From Mycolicibacterium thermoresistibile (lineage in GTDB: Bacteria > Actinomycetota > Actinomycetes > Mycobacteriales > Mycobacteriaceae), in NCBI RefSeq assembly GCF_900187065.1, contig NZ_LT906483.1, positions 248,001-312,000 on the forward strand: a stretch of 64,000 bases of DNA, given 5' to 3'. The translations under genes were made by a program, and so were the position numbers. Under the pieces are notes generated by a model. It was given only the letters and a program-made list of their open reading frames with translations, had not been told where the DNA came from and searched no databases. This document shows positions 25,240 through 34,494 of this stretch, one piece after another; position 1 is the first letter of the stretch, and every line of letters starts with the position of its first letter.

Positions 25240-26716
25240 CCTCGTCGCGCACCGCCGACCGCCGCGCCTTGCCGGCGTCGTCGCGCACCGGGGTGGCGCT
25301 GAACTCCACGTGGCGCGGCACCTTGTAACCGGCGATCCGTTCCCGCAGAAACCCGATCACCGCGGCCTCGTCGAGATCCGACCCGTCGGCGGTGTGCACG
25401 ATCGCATACGGCACCTGGCCGAGGTCATCGTCGGGAATGCCGACGACCAACGCGGACAACACCTCCGGATGTTCGGCCAGCGCCGACTCGACCTCGGCGG
25501 GGTAGACGTTGCGGCCGCCGACGGTGAACATGTCCACCCTGCGGTCACTGAGGTACAGAAACCCGTCCTCGTCGAAATAGCCCAGATCACCCAGCGAATC
25601 CCAGCCGTCGCGACTCTTGGCCGTCGCGCCGACGTAGCGGTAGGTCGGTCCGCTGCCCGGCGACGGCCGCATGTAGATCTCCCCGACCACCACGGGCGGG
25701 CACTCGTTGCCGTCGTCGTCGAGCACCTTCATCTCACCGGACACCACCACCCCGACCGACCCGCGGTGGCTCAGCCACTGCTCGCCGGAGATGAACGTCA
25801 ACGCCTGCAGTTCGGTGCCGCCGTAGAGTTCCCACAGCACCTGCGGCCCGAGGATCTCGATCCAGGCCTCCTTGACCGCCGGCGGGCACGGCGCGCCGAC
25901 ATGCCAGAACCGCCGCAGCGAGGACAGATCGTATCGGCCCGGATCCGCCGCGGCGGCCGCCCGGTACACCGGCAGCAGGCGCTGCATGATGGTCGGCACC
26001 GTGGTCAGCCAGGTGACCCGGAAATCGGTGACCAGGCGCAGGAATTCGGCCGCGTCGAACCGCGGCATCAACACCAGGTGGTGCCCCTGCACCAGCCCGA
26101 TGACCGCGGTGGTGAAGCCGGTGTTGTGGCTCAGCGGCACCGAGATCAGGTTCACGTCACCGGGTTCGGCGCCCAGTGGGGTGCCGATGACCGGTGGCAC
26201 CCGGGCGTCGCCGCCGGATTCGATGAGTTTGGGGCGGCCGGTGGAACCGCCGGAGGCCATCGACTTCAGCACCGGTGACACCGCCTCCGGCAGCGGGCCG
26301 TCCGACAGCGCCGGATCGGGTGTGAAACCCGCGGGCACATGAGGAATCGAGCCGTCCGGGGCGGGGCGGCCGACCAGCAGCGCGCGGCGGCGCAGCGCCA
26401 GCAACTCGGCGAACTCCGGATCGGGCAGCCGCGGTGACAACGGCTGCGGGATGGCGCCCAGCTTCCACACCGCCAACGTCGCCTGCAGCCACTCGATCGA
26501 GTTGAACAGGCTGATCGTCACGTAATCGCCTTGGCCGACACCGAGTTCGGCGAAGGCGCGGGCCAGCCGGTTGGTCGAGGCGTCGAGTTCCCGGCGGGTC
26601 AGGGTGACCCCGGCGCAGCTGACCGCGGGGGCGGTCGGGTCGGTCTGGGCGAGCGCAGCGAAGCGGGTTCCGATCGGGGGCACCGGGGTCCCCGGTACGT
26701 CGGTGGTGTCTGCCAT
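25208..26716 (-). CDS. AMP-forming acyl-CoA ligase
   Basis: A 502-residue ANL-superfamily enzyme activating a carboxylic acid to its CoA thioester through an acyl-AMP. Motifs: P-loop MASGGSTGRPKLI, LWELYGGTE, the hinge region DSLGDLGYFDEDGFLYLSDRRVD, VGGRNVYPAEVES, and the C-terminal catalytic Lys in DDAGKARRS. ATG 26716 is probably leaderless: TAGGGT ends 8 nt before it, while the GGAGGAG next to it is too close to act as a ribosome site. It has no counterpart at this place in M. tuberculosis as I recall. Substrate unknown; ligases of this branch act on steroid or aromatic acids. Confidence 0.85.
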   Translation of the reverse strand: MADTTDVPGTPVPPIGTRFAALAQTDPTAPAVSCAGVTLTRRELDASTNRLARAFAELGVGQGDYVTISLFNSIEWLQATLAVWKLGAIPQPLSPRLPDPEFAELLALRRRALLVGRPAPDGSIPHVPAGFTPDPALSDGPLPEAVSPVLKSMASGGSTGRPKLIESGGDARVPPVIGTPLGAEPGDVNLISVPLSHNTGFTTAVIGLVQGHHLVLMPRFDAAEFLRLVTDFRVTWLTTVPTIMQRLLPVYRAAAAADPGRYDLSSLRRFWHVGAPCPPAVKEAWIEILGPQVLWELYGGTELQALTFISGEQWLSHRGSVGVVVSGEMKVLDDDGNECPPVVVGEIYMRPSPGSGPTYRYVGATAKSRDGWDSLGDLGYFDEDGFLYLSDRRVDMFTVGGRNVYPAEVESALAEHPEVLSALVVGIPDDDLGQVPYAIVHTADGSDLDEAAVIGFLRERIAGYKVPRHVEFSATPVRDDAGKARRSAVRDEVIARSASRRS

Positions 26717-26741
26717 CTCCTCCGACCCTAGCCCGGCCCGA

Positions 26742-27725
26742 TCAGTAGCCGCCCTGGGTTTCGAAGATCCGGCGCGGGTTGTCGACCAGCATCGTGGTGA
26801 GCTGCTCGTCGGTGACGCCGCGCTGTTTGAGCGCGGGGATCACGTCGTCGTGGATGTGCAGGTAGTGCCAGTTCGGCAGGCCCGCCGCGACGAGCTGTTC
26901 GGGCAGCCAGTCGAAGTAGCAGTGCGCGTCGTGTGACAGCACCATCCGGTCGGCGTACCCGAGCTCGCACATCTTCGCCACCGTGTTGACCCGGTCCTCG
27001 AACGACAGGAAGGTGTCCACCCCGAACCGGTCCATGCCGATGTAGGACCCGTTGGCGATCAGCTGCTCGAGGTAGCCGATGTCGGTGGTGTCCCCACAGT
27101 GGCCGATCACCACCCGCGACAGGTCCACCCCCTCCTCGGCGAACACGCGCTGCTGGTCCAGGCCGCGCCGGCTCGCCGCATGGGTGTGGGTGGAGATCGG
27201 TACCCCGGTGCGCCGGTGCGCCTGCGCCACCGCCCGCAGCACCCGGTCCACTCCCGCGGTGACGCCGGGCTTGTCGGTCGCGCACTTGAGGACGGCCGCC
27301 TTGACGCCGGTGTCGGCGATCCCGTGCTCGATGTCCCGGACGAACATGTCGGTCATGCTCTCCGGGCCGTCGAGTTCGGTGCCCGGACCCTGCAGCGAGA
27401 AACAGAACGGCACGTCGTTGTAGGTGTACAGGCCGGTGGCCACCACGATGTTGAGGTCGGTCTGCTCGGCGATCCGGACGATCCGCGGCAGATCGCGGCC
27501 CAACCCGATGACGGTCAGATCGACGATGGTGTCCACACCGCGTGACTTCAGTTCGTCGAGCCGGGCCACCGCGTCGGCCTCCCGCCGCGCCCCGTCGCCC
27601 CACCGCTCCGGGTAGTTCACCGCGATCTCGGTGGTCAGCACGAACACGTGCTCGTGCATCAGCGTGACGCCCAGATCGGCGGTGTCGATGCTGCCGCCCG
27701 CGGTGTTGACCGTGCGCCGGCCCAT
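26742..27725 (-). CDS. php: Phosphotriesterase-like lactonase (Php/PPH)
   Basis: A 327-residue amidohydrolase of the phosphotriesterase-like lactonase group, hydrolysing lactones with weak organophosphate activity. The binuclear metal site is complete: TLMHEHVF (two His), the Lys to be carbamylated in AAVLKCATDKPG, His in ISTHTHA, His in VVIGHCGD, and Asp in MVLSHDAHC. Position matches Rv0230c. ATG 27725 has GGGAG upstream. It lies 25 nt downstream of nothing co-directional except the ligase that follows it at 26716, so the two may share transcription. Confidence 0.9.
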   Translation of the reverse strand: MGRRTVNTAGGSIDTADLGVTLMHEHVFVLTTEIAVNYPERWGDGARREADAVARLDELKSRGVDTIVDLTVIGLGRDLPRIVRIAEQTDLNIVVATGLYTYNDVPFCFSLQGPGTELDGPESMTDMFVRDIEHGIADTGVKAAVLKCATDKPGVTAGVDRVLRAVAQAHRRTGVPISTHTHAASRRGLDQQRVFAEEGVDLSRVVIGHCGDTTDIGYLEQLIANGSYIGMDRFGVDTFLSFEDRVNTVAKMCELGYADRMVLSHDAHCYFDWLPEQLVAAGLPNWHYLHIHDDVIPALKQRGVTDEQLTTMLVDNPRRIFETQGGY

Positions 27726-27859
27726 GTCTGGCTCCCGTCGGTGATCGACTCCCCGATGCTTCCCGGATGCTACGTTCCGGCCGGCCCGGTGTGCGGGAGA
27801 TTCGTGTTCCCTGCGGGTGGGACCGGGCATGTCGGCCACCGCCGACCTAAGCTGACCCG

Positions 27860-29482
27860 GTGGCTGGCGGAAACCGGAGACAGCGTGCCCCGTCGCCGTG
27901 GGCGCCGTTCGCCTCACCGATCTTCCGCGCGTTGTGGATCGCCCAGTTCGTGTCCAACCTCGGCACCTGGATGCAGACCGTGGGCGCACAGTGGATGCTG
28001 GTCAGCACCCCGGCCGCGGAAGTGCTGGTGCCACTGGTGCAGACCGCCACCACGCTGCCGATCATGTTGCTGTCGCTGCCCTCCGGGGTGGTCGCCGACC
28101 TGGTCGACCGGCGCCGGCTGCTGCTCGCCACCCAGTCGATGATGGCGGCCGCGGTCGCCATCCTGGCCGCGTTGACCGCCGCCCAGTTGACCACCCCGAC
28201 AGTGCTGCTCATCCTGCTGTTCCTGATCGGCTGCGGGCAGGCGTTCACCGCACCGGCCTGGCAGGCGATCCAACCGGAACTGGTTCCGCGCGAACAGATC
28301 CCGGCCGCCGCGGCGTTGACCAGCATGAGCCTCAACGCCGCCCGGGCGGTCGGACCCGCGGTGGCCGGGGTGCTGGTGGCGATCTCCGGCCCCACCCTGG
28401 TCTTCACCCTCAACGCGGTGTCGTTCGCCGGCATCGTGGTGGTGCTGCTGCTGTGGAAACGCTCATCCGCCGAGCAGACGCTGGCCGCCGAACGCCCGCT
28501 GGCCGCCCTGCAGGCCGGCCACCGCTATGTGCGCAGCTCGCCGGTGGTGCGCCGGATCCTGTTCCGGGCCGCGCTGTTCATCCTGCCCGCCAGCGCCCTG
28601 TGGGGCCTGCTGCCGGTGGTCGCCAGCAGCGGGTTGGGGCTGTCCTCCTCCGGATACGGGCTGATGCTGGGCGCGCTCGGGGCCGGTGCGGTGCTGGGGG
28701 CGTTGACGTTGTCGGCGTGGCAGTCCGCGTTCCGGCAGAACACCCTGCTGGCCCTCGCGGCGGTCGGGTTCGCGGCCGCCACCGCCGTCGCCGTGTTGGT
28801 GCCTGATGTGGTGGTGGTGCTGATCGGGCTGACCGTCGGCGGCATGTCCTGGCTGCTGGCGCTGGCCACCCTCAACGCCTCCATGCAACTGAGCCTGCCG
28901 GCCTGGGTGCGGGCCCGCGGGCTGTCGGTCTACCTGTTGATCTTCATGGGCGGGCAGGCGCTGGGGTCGACGATGTGGGGGCTGGTCGCCGGCAGCACCA
29001 GCACCGTCGTCGCGATGCTGATCAGCGCCGGCCTGCTGGTGGTCTCGGGGCTGTCCGCCTGGTGGTGGCCGCTGCACCCGCAGACCGGACAACTGGATGT
29101 CAGCCCGTCGGCGCACTGGCCGGAACCGGCGCTGGTGTTCGAACCCGAACCGCGGGACGGGCCGGTGCTGGTGCTGAGCACCTACCGGGTCGCCCCCGAG
29201 GACGAACCGGCGTTCCTCGTCGCGATGCAGCGGCAGGCCCGGTCCCGGCAGCGCACCGGGGCGGCGCTGTGGCGGCTGTACCGTCACCTCGAGCGGGAGC
29301 ACACCTTCGTCGAGGCGTTCCTGGTGCGGTCGTGGGACGAACACCTGCGCCAGCACCACGTCCGGCTGACCCTCGTCGACCAGCGGGTCGAGGAGGAGGT
29401 GCGGCGGTATGCCGAGGGGCCGCCGCTGGTCGAGCATCTGATCGCGGTCAACTTCGACGAAATCACCCGCCGGGGCGTCTAG
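27860..29482 (+). CDS. MFS exporter with C-terminal antibiotic-monooxygenase-like domain
   Basis: A 540-residue protein. Residues of about 15-405 form a 12-helix major-facilitator transporter of the enterobactin-exporter/DUF894 type (GTWMQTVGAQWMLV, SGVVADLVDRRRLLLATQS). The last 110 residues are soluble and resemble an ABM-like dimeric alpha-beta barrel (VLSTYRVAPEDEPAFLVAMQ ... LWRLYRHLEREHTFVEAFLV). GTG 27860 follows TAAGCT by 6 nt and is probably leaderless. The substrate is unknown. The 3' end overlaps aftD by 20 bp, convergently. Confidence 0.85.
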   Translation: MAGGNRRQRAPSPWAPFASPIFRALWIAQFVSNLGTWMQTVGAQWMLVSTPAAEVLVPLVQTATTLPIMLLSLPSGVVADLVDRRRLLLATQSMMAAAVAILAALTAAQLTTPTVLLILLFLIGCGQAFTAPAWQAIQPELVPREQIPAAAALTSMSLNAARAVGPAVAGVLVAISGPTLVFTLNAVSFAGIVVVLLLWKRSSAEQTLAAERPLAALQAGHRYVRSSPVVRRILFRAALFILPASALWGLLPVVASSGLGLSSSGYGLMLGALGAGAVLGALTLSAWQSAFRQNTLLALAAVGFAAATAVAVLVPDVVVVLIGLTVGGMSWLLALATLNASMQLSLPAWVRARGLSVYLLIFMGGQALGSTMWGLVAGSTSTVVAMLISAGLLVVSGLSAWWWPLHPQTGQLDVSPSAHWPEPALVFEPEPRDGPVLVLSTYRVAPEDEPAFLVAMQRQARSRQRTGAALWRLYRHLEREHTFVEAFLVRSWDEHLRQHHVRLTLVDQRVEEEVRRYAEGPPLVEHLIAVNFDEITRRGV

Positions 29483-32400
29483 TCCCGAGGGCGACGGCGG
29501 AGGCGAGCACGGCCGCGACCGAGATCAGCGCCAGCAGTTGCACCCAGCCGGAGTGGCCGACGTATCCGTCCACCGAACGCCACGGATTGCGGCTGAGCAC
29601 CGCACCGGCCAGGATCAGCCCGCCGGCGCCGGCCCACACCGCGACCCGGTCGGACCACTTCGGCCGATTCCGCAACAGATACCGCACCCCGAGCGCCGCG
29701 CCGGTCACCGCGACCCCCGCGACACCGGAGAGCAGGCCGCCGACGGTGAGCACCGCCGCTCCCGTCACCCACGGCCCGGGCCGCCACGGCCGGGGCGGGT
29801 CGAGCGCGGGTGCGGCGCGCCGCGCCGGCAGCAGCGCCAGCGCGAACAGCACCGGAAGCAGCGCCAGACCACCGAACAGGCCGATCCGGTAGGCGGTGTT
29901 GGTGGTGAACGTCAGGGTGACGGGGCCGGCCGTCCCGGCCGGCAGCACCCACCCCTGCTGCCATCCGTTGACCGGGATCGGGGTCAGCGCCGCACCGTCG
30001 GCGGTGCGGGCGATCCAGCCCGGGTTGATGCTCTCCGGCACCACCAGCACGCGCTCGGCGTCCGCGGCCGGCACCTCCACCTCCCGGTGGTCGGCACGCC
30101 ACGCCCCGGTGGCCACGGGAACCGTTGTGGCCGAACCGATCCGCTCGGCTTCGGGGGTGTTCAGCACGACCCCGTCCACCACGAACGCGGCGCCCGGGCT
30201 GATCAGCAGTTCCTGCTCCCCGGCGGGCAGGGTGATCGGCCGGTCCTGACAGGGCCGGGCGGCCACCGGCTCGCCGTCGAGCAGGGCGCCGACGGTGGTG
30301 CGGACCGTGGTCTGCACGAACTGTCCGGCCACCGCGATCACCGGCCCGTCCCCGCACGGCAGGGTGATCGGCCGGGCCCGGTTGACGTCCGGGTCGGCGG
30401 CGGCGATCGGGGCGCCGTCGGGGTCCAGGACGGTCACCTCGGCCAGGCCGGGCGGCTTGTTCTGATCGAAACCCAGTGCGGTGCGGTCGATCACATCGTT
30501 CCAGTCCAGGACGGACAGGGTGATCGTGTCGGTGACCTGCGGCGTCAACTGCAGCGTCTGACTGTCGGCGTCCGGGCTGATGCGGTGCGCCTGCGGGCCG
30601 CGGCCCAGGTCGACGGCCACCATCGTGGGCCGGGCCGGCAGATCCGCGGCCGGCGGGTGGATCCGCAGCGCCGCCACTTCCCGCGGCGCCGGCAGCCGCA
30701 CCGTGAGGGTGGGTGCGCTGCGGTGCTGCACCAGCCGCTGCGGTGCGGTCCACGACGTGGCCGGGTCACCGTCGGTGGCGGCGTAGGCCGATCCGAGCAC
30801 ATCGATCACGTCGGCGTCGCCGAACGCCCGCGCGGTTCCGGGCTGGTGCACCAGATCGGCCAGCGGCGGTCCCTGCCGGGCCCGCACCCACACCGTCGGG
30901 GTGACCGCGGTCGGCTCCGTAACCGACAGGGTGCGGCTGAGGTTCACCGGTTCCTCGGGGGACAACGCCATGGTCGCGGCGCACCGGACCGCGTCCGGAC
31001 CCTCCGCGCAACCCGGCCGGCCCAACAGCTCCTGTCCAAGATCCCATTGCGCCACAGTCGAATCCGCGGGCGGTGCGGGAACGGCGACGGTGTGCCGCAG
31101 CGGCACCGGATGGGCGAACCCGTTGGCGTCGTACTGGGTGACGCTGAGCTCGGTGATGCCGAACTGCACCCCCGAGGAACCGTCATCGGTGCCCACCGCG
31201 GTGATCCGCACCCACGGTGTCTCGCCGTACGGCAGCGCCACGGTGATCGGCCGCCCCGGCTCGTCATACCGCACCGTGCTGGTGCCGTTGACGGTGGAGA
31301 TCTCCAGGCGGCGCACCTGGGCGCCCACCGCGGTGGCGCTCGGGGTGATGGTGAGCGTCGCGTTGGTGACCGGATGGTCGAAGTCGACCTGCAGCCACTG
31401 CCCGACGGCGGTCTGCAGCGCGTTGGACACCCAGCTGGTGGCGGTGTCGTTGTCGATCGCGGCGGTCGCCGCGGTGGCCGGGGCGACGTTGGGCAGCGCG
31501 GTGGAGTCGGCCGACGAGCTCGACACCGTGAGCCGGCCGCCGTTCCACCGGCCGTGGACCAGATCCGCGCCGCGCACCGGATAGTCCGGCACCCGGTTGT
31601 GGGTGTGCCTCTCGTCACCGGGGGCCCGGACCGCCGAGGAGTGGTCGTCGACCCGGCCGTAGTCGGTTTCCCGGGCCACCGGGGTGTCGGTGACGGTGAC
31701 CAGCGGGGCCGCCAGCCCGGCCTGCCGCGCGTCGGGGGTCAGCAGCGCCGGGCCCAGGGGCGGCCGGCCCTGCAGCCGGCGCCGCTCATCGAGCCGCAGC
31801 AGCGCCTCGGGCCCGCCGCTGACCCGGGCCATCGCCGCGGCGTCCACCACATACGGTTCGGCGGGCCGCTGCGCCCCGTCTACCCGGTAGATCTCCACCG
31901 CCGGATACGGCGGGCGCAGATCGCTGTCGGTGACGAACCCCTCGAGTTCACCCGGCCCGACCGGGTCACCGAACTCGGCCACCTTGGTCAGCCCGCCGGA
32001 ACCATCGATGGCCCGGTGCACCAGGATCGGGCGGGCCGAACGGGAGGTGTCCGGATCCAGGTCGTTGCGCACCACGACATGCGAGATTCCTTGCCGGGCA
32101 AGGGTGTCGGCCAGCCCGGCGGACGGCCGGCCGGCCGCCAGCAGCCGCTGTACCGAATCCATCGCCCGGATCGCCTCCGGCGGGGTCAGCGGGATCGAGT
32201 CGCGCACCCCCCAGGCCCGTGCGCCCAGCACCTGCAGCGGTTCGTCGTGGGTGCTGCCCCAGACCTGGGTGGCGAACGGCGCACCCGGCACCACCAGCAC
32301 CCGGCCGCCGTCGTCGTGCGCGTCGAGCCAGGCGGCGGCGTCATGCCAGTACTGCGGGATCGCGGTGAACGCCCCGGGCGCGGCCAGCCGGCCCGACCAG

Positions 32401-33719
32401 GCCAGCGAGGTGGCCGCGGTCAGCGCGGCGAGCACCACGATGCCCACCGTGACCGGTTTGTGGCGTTCCGGATGTGCCAGCGCCTCCCGCCACACCGGGG
32501 TGGGCACACTGCCCGGCAACGGCAGACGGCCCAGCAGATGGGCCAGGCCGAGCACGATCGGCAACCGGATGACCGGGTCGAGTTTGGCGATGTTGCGCAG
32601 CGGGGTGCCGTCGGCGTCCAGGAAGGCCCGCACCGGCTCGGCCAGCGGCGAGCCCAGACCACCTGCGTAGCCGACGCCGAGCAGCACGACACCGACGGCC
32701 AGAACGGTGATCAACCGACCCCGCGCCGGCATGGTCCGCATCGCCAGCCCGGCCAGGCCCGCCGCGGCCACCAGGCTGGTGGCCAGCACCGCCATCGACC
32801 CGGTGACCAGCGACGATCCGGCGGTCGCGGTCGGGGCCACGAACGGGGTCCAGCTGCCGGTGCCGCGCAGCATCTCGGTCAGCGACATCCACTGCGTGGT
32901 CACCCCGGAGGATTCGATGAAATCCAGGAACGGTGGGCTGACCCGGCCGAGCAGCACCAGCGCGGTGGCCCACCACAGCGTCGCCGGCAGCAGGCACAGC
33001 GCCCACCAGCCGGTGAACCGCCACCACAACCGGTTCGACCGGTGACACGCCCACCACAGCACCGCGACCAGACAGCCGGCCAGCGTCGCGACCGCGTTGA
33101 CCGCCCCCATCAGCGCCACCGCCACCGCCGAGTGGGCGGCGGCCGGCCGCACCGGTTTCCGGCCGGACGCGGTTCCCGTGCCTGCGGGCCCGCCGGAGAA
33201 CACCAGGATGATCGGCAGCAGCACCCACGGCGCCAGCATCATCGGCAGCGTCTCCGAGGAGATCGCGCCGAGCGTGGTCAGCGCCCGCGGCGACAGCGCA
33301 TAGGCGGTCGCGGCGATGATCCGTGACGGGGTGGTGCCGATGCCGAGTGCCTCGGCGACCCGCAGCACCCCCCAGAACCCCACGACCAGCAGCAGCGCCC
33401 ACCACAGCCGCTGGATCACCCAGCCGGGCAGGCCCAGCAGATCACCGGCCAAGAAGAACGTGCCATGCGGGAACAGATAGCCGTACGCCTGGTTCTGCAC
33501 CTGGCCGAACGGCATGTCACTGCTCCACAGATTCGTGGCGCGGTGCAGAAAGCCGAGCGGGTTGGCGGTGAGATCGAGCTTGGTGTCCGGGGAGATCTGA
33601 CCGGGTGACTGCGCAAAGGTCAGCAGGAGCGCCGCGGCAGCGACCACCCACAGCCAGCGCCGCGACAGCGGCTGCACGTCGTTGGCGGCGGCGGGGGGCC
33701 CGGTTCGGGTCGGGGCCAC
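29463..33719 (-). CDS. aftD: Alpha-(1->3)-arabinofuranosyltransferase AftD
   Basis: A very large GT-C enzyme (1418 residues from GTG 33719; the frame is open to 33779) that adds branching arabinose to arabinogalactan and lipoarabinomannan, using decaprenyl-phospho-arabinose at the outer membrane face. The N-terminal third has about a dozen helices, with the early loop QISPDTKLDLTANPLGFLHR carrying the acidic residue expected of GT-C enzymes. The middle is extracytoplasmic, with discoidin/carbohydrate-binding-like modules (TATSWVSNALQTAVGQWLQV and a second TDGDPATSWTAPQ). Helices return at the C-terminus. Size and order match Rv0236c. It starts 7 nt after the small upstream gene. Confidence 0.93.
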   Translation of the reverse strand: MAPTRTGPPAAANDVQPLSRRWLWVVAAAALLLTFAQSPGQISPDTKLDLTANPLGFLHRATNLWSSDMPFGQVQNQAYGYLFPHGTFFLAGDLLGLPGWVIQRLWWALLLVVGFWGVLRVAEALGIGTTPSRIIAATAYALSPRALTTLGAISSETLPMMLAPWVLLPIILVFSGGPAGTGTASGRKPVRPAAAHSAVAVALMGAVNAVATLAGCLVAVLWWACHRSNRLWWRFTGWWALCLLPATLWWATALVLLGRVSPPFLDFIESSGVTTQWMSLTEMLRGTGSWTPFVAPTATAGSSLVTGSMAVLATSLVAAAGLAGLAMRTMPARGRLITVLAVGVVLLGVGYAGGLGSPLAEPVRAFLDADGTPLRNIAKLDPVIRLPIVLGLAHLLGRLPLPGSVPTPVWREALAHPERHKPVTVGIVVLAALTAATSLAWSGRLAAPGAFTAIPQYWHDAAAWLDAHDDGGRVLVVPGAPFATQVWGSTHDEPLQVLGARAWGVRDSIPLTPPEAIRAMDSVQRLLAAGRPSAGLADTLARQGISHVVVRNDLDPDTSRSARPILVHRAIDGSGGLTKVAEFGDPVGPGELEGFVTDSDLRPPYPAVEIYRVDGAQRPAEPYVVDAAAMARVSGGPEALLRLDERRRLQGRPPLGPALLTPDARQAGLAAPLVTVTDTPVARETDYGRVDDHSSAVRAPGDERHTHNRVPDYPVRGADLVHGRWNGGRLTVSSSSADSTALPNVAPATAATAAIDNDTATSWVSNALQTAVGQWLQVDFDHPVTNATLTITPSATAVGAQVRRLEISTVNGTSTVRYDEPGRPITVALPYGETPWVRITAVGTDDGSSGVQFGITELSVTQYDANGFAHPVPLRHTVAVPAPPADSTVAQWDLGQELLGRPGCAEGPDAVRCAATMALSPEEPVNLSRTLSVTEPTAVTPTVWVRARQGPPLADLVHQPGTARAFGDADVIDVLGSAYAATDGDPATSWTAPQRLVQHRSAPTLTVRLPAPREVAALRIHPPAADLPARPTMVAVDLGRGPQAHRISPDADSQTLQLTPQVTDTITLSVLDWNDVIDRTALGFDQNKPPGLAEVTVLDPDGAPIAAADPDVNRARPITLPCGDGPVIAVAGQFVQTTVRTTVGALLDGEPVAARPCQDRPITLPAGEQELLISPGAAFVVDGVVLNTPEAERIGSATTVPVATGAWRADHREVEVPAADAERVLVVPESINPGWIARTADGAALTPIPVNGWQQGWVLPAGTAGPVTLTFTTNTAYRIGLFGGLALLPVLFALALLPARRAAPALDPPRPWRPGPWVTGAAVLTVGGLLSGVAGVAVTGAALGVRYLLRNRPKWSDRVAVWAGAGGLILAGAVLSRNPWRSVDGYVGHSGWVQLLALISVAAVLASAVALGTRRPGG

Positions 33720-33726
33720 CCCCGGA

Positions 33727-33900
33727 CTAACTTCGGTCGCCGTATTCAACCCGGTTGAGCACCGAGGACGCCGGGTCACCGGCCTGCAGCGGCGGCCTGG
33801 TGTCCTGCTGCACCATCAGCGTCACCCCGAAGATGGCGGCAGCGCCCAGCAGCAGTCCGACCACGATGCTGGCTGCGGCAGGGACGATGAACCGATCCAT
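33727..33900 (-). CDS. Small membrane or secreted protein (Rv0236A-like)
   Basis: A 57-residue protein with one hydrophobic segment (about residues 5-30, VPAAASIVVGLLLGAAAIFGV) and a polar tail RPPLQAGDPASSVLNRVEYGDRS. It is a short conserved DUF2613-type protein in mycobacteria, directly ahead of aftD, whose likely start lies 7 nt after its stop. It may help AftD in the membrane, an inference from conserved pairing. Confidence 0.85.
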   Translation of the reverse strand: MDRFIVPAAASIVVGLLLGAAAIFGVTLMVQQDTRPPLQAGDPASSVLNRVEYGDRS

Positions 33901-33923
33901 GCCCGCCAAATTAGCATGGCGAG

Positions 33924-34394
33924 CTACCGGGGCCCGGGCGGCACGATCAGCACCGGGCGGCGGCCTCGCCGCAACACATTGTCGGCGACGCTGGACTGCA
34001 GCAGCGAACGCAGCCCGGTAGTGCCGCGGGTGCCGGTGACGATGAGGTCGGCGTCGAGCTCGTCGGCCGTCTCGATGATGGTGTTCCACACCGTGCCGGA
34101 CTCCGGCATACACAGCGGTTCGGCGGCCAGGCCGGCGGTCCGGGCCAGTTCCACACCCTCGTTGTTGACCCGGCGCGCGCTGGCCAGCTTGATGTCCTCG
34201 TCGGGTTCCGGGGGATCCGGCGGCCCGTCCAGATCGACCTGGACCGGTTCCGGCCCGCGTTCCAGCGGGGTCCACACCGTCAACACCACCGCGCGCCGAC
34301 CGGCGAAGAAGTGCCCGGCGTACTGCACGGCGCGCCGCGCGTTCCGGCTGCCGTCATAGGCGATGACCATGACGGACGACGCGCTGCTTGCCAT
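33924..34394 (-). CDS. Universal stress protein (UspA family)
   Basis: A 156-residue single-Usp-domain cytosolic protein. It opens with VMVIAYDGSRNARRAVQYAG and ends with the ATP-type signature VTGTRGTTGLRSLLQSSVADNVLRR followed by PVLIVPPG. The motif pattern G-x2-G-x9-G(S/T) is only partly kept. An acidic insert, about residues 50-70, is longer than usual. GGGAGG precedes ATG 34394. It lies 23 nt upstream of the Rv0236A-like gene in the same direction. I do not recall a Usp at this place in M. tuberculosis. Confidence 0.85.
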   Translation of the reverse strand: MASSASSVMVIAYDGSRNARRAVQYAGHFFAGRRAVVLTVWTPLERGPEPVQVDLDGPPDPPEPDEDIKLASARRVNNEGVELARTAGLAAEPLCMPESGTVWNTIIETADELDADLIVTGTRGTTGLRSLLQSSVADNVLRRGRRPVLIVPPGPR

Positions 34395-34494
34395 GGCACC
34401 TCCCGGATGGATTTGTCATCAGCCTAGGGGAGCCCGGGGGCGGTTCCGCGCGGCGGTCGCCCCGGATCCGGGTCAACCAGTACGCTCGGTCACC

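Noticed and set aside
28258..28280. KstR-like GGAACTGGTTCC palindrome
   Set aside because: It lies inside the MFS coding sequence, far from any start, and is explained by the codons.
29538..33326. Open frame of 1262 codons antisense to aftD
   Set aside because: High-GC codon bias leaves the complementary frame open. The peptide is Arg/His/Gln/Gly-rich without domains, while the opposite strand reads as a complete AftD.
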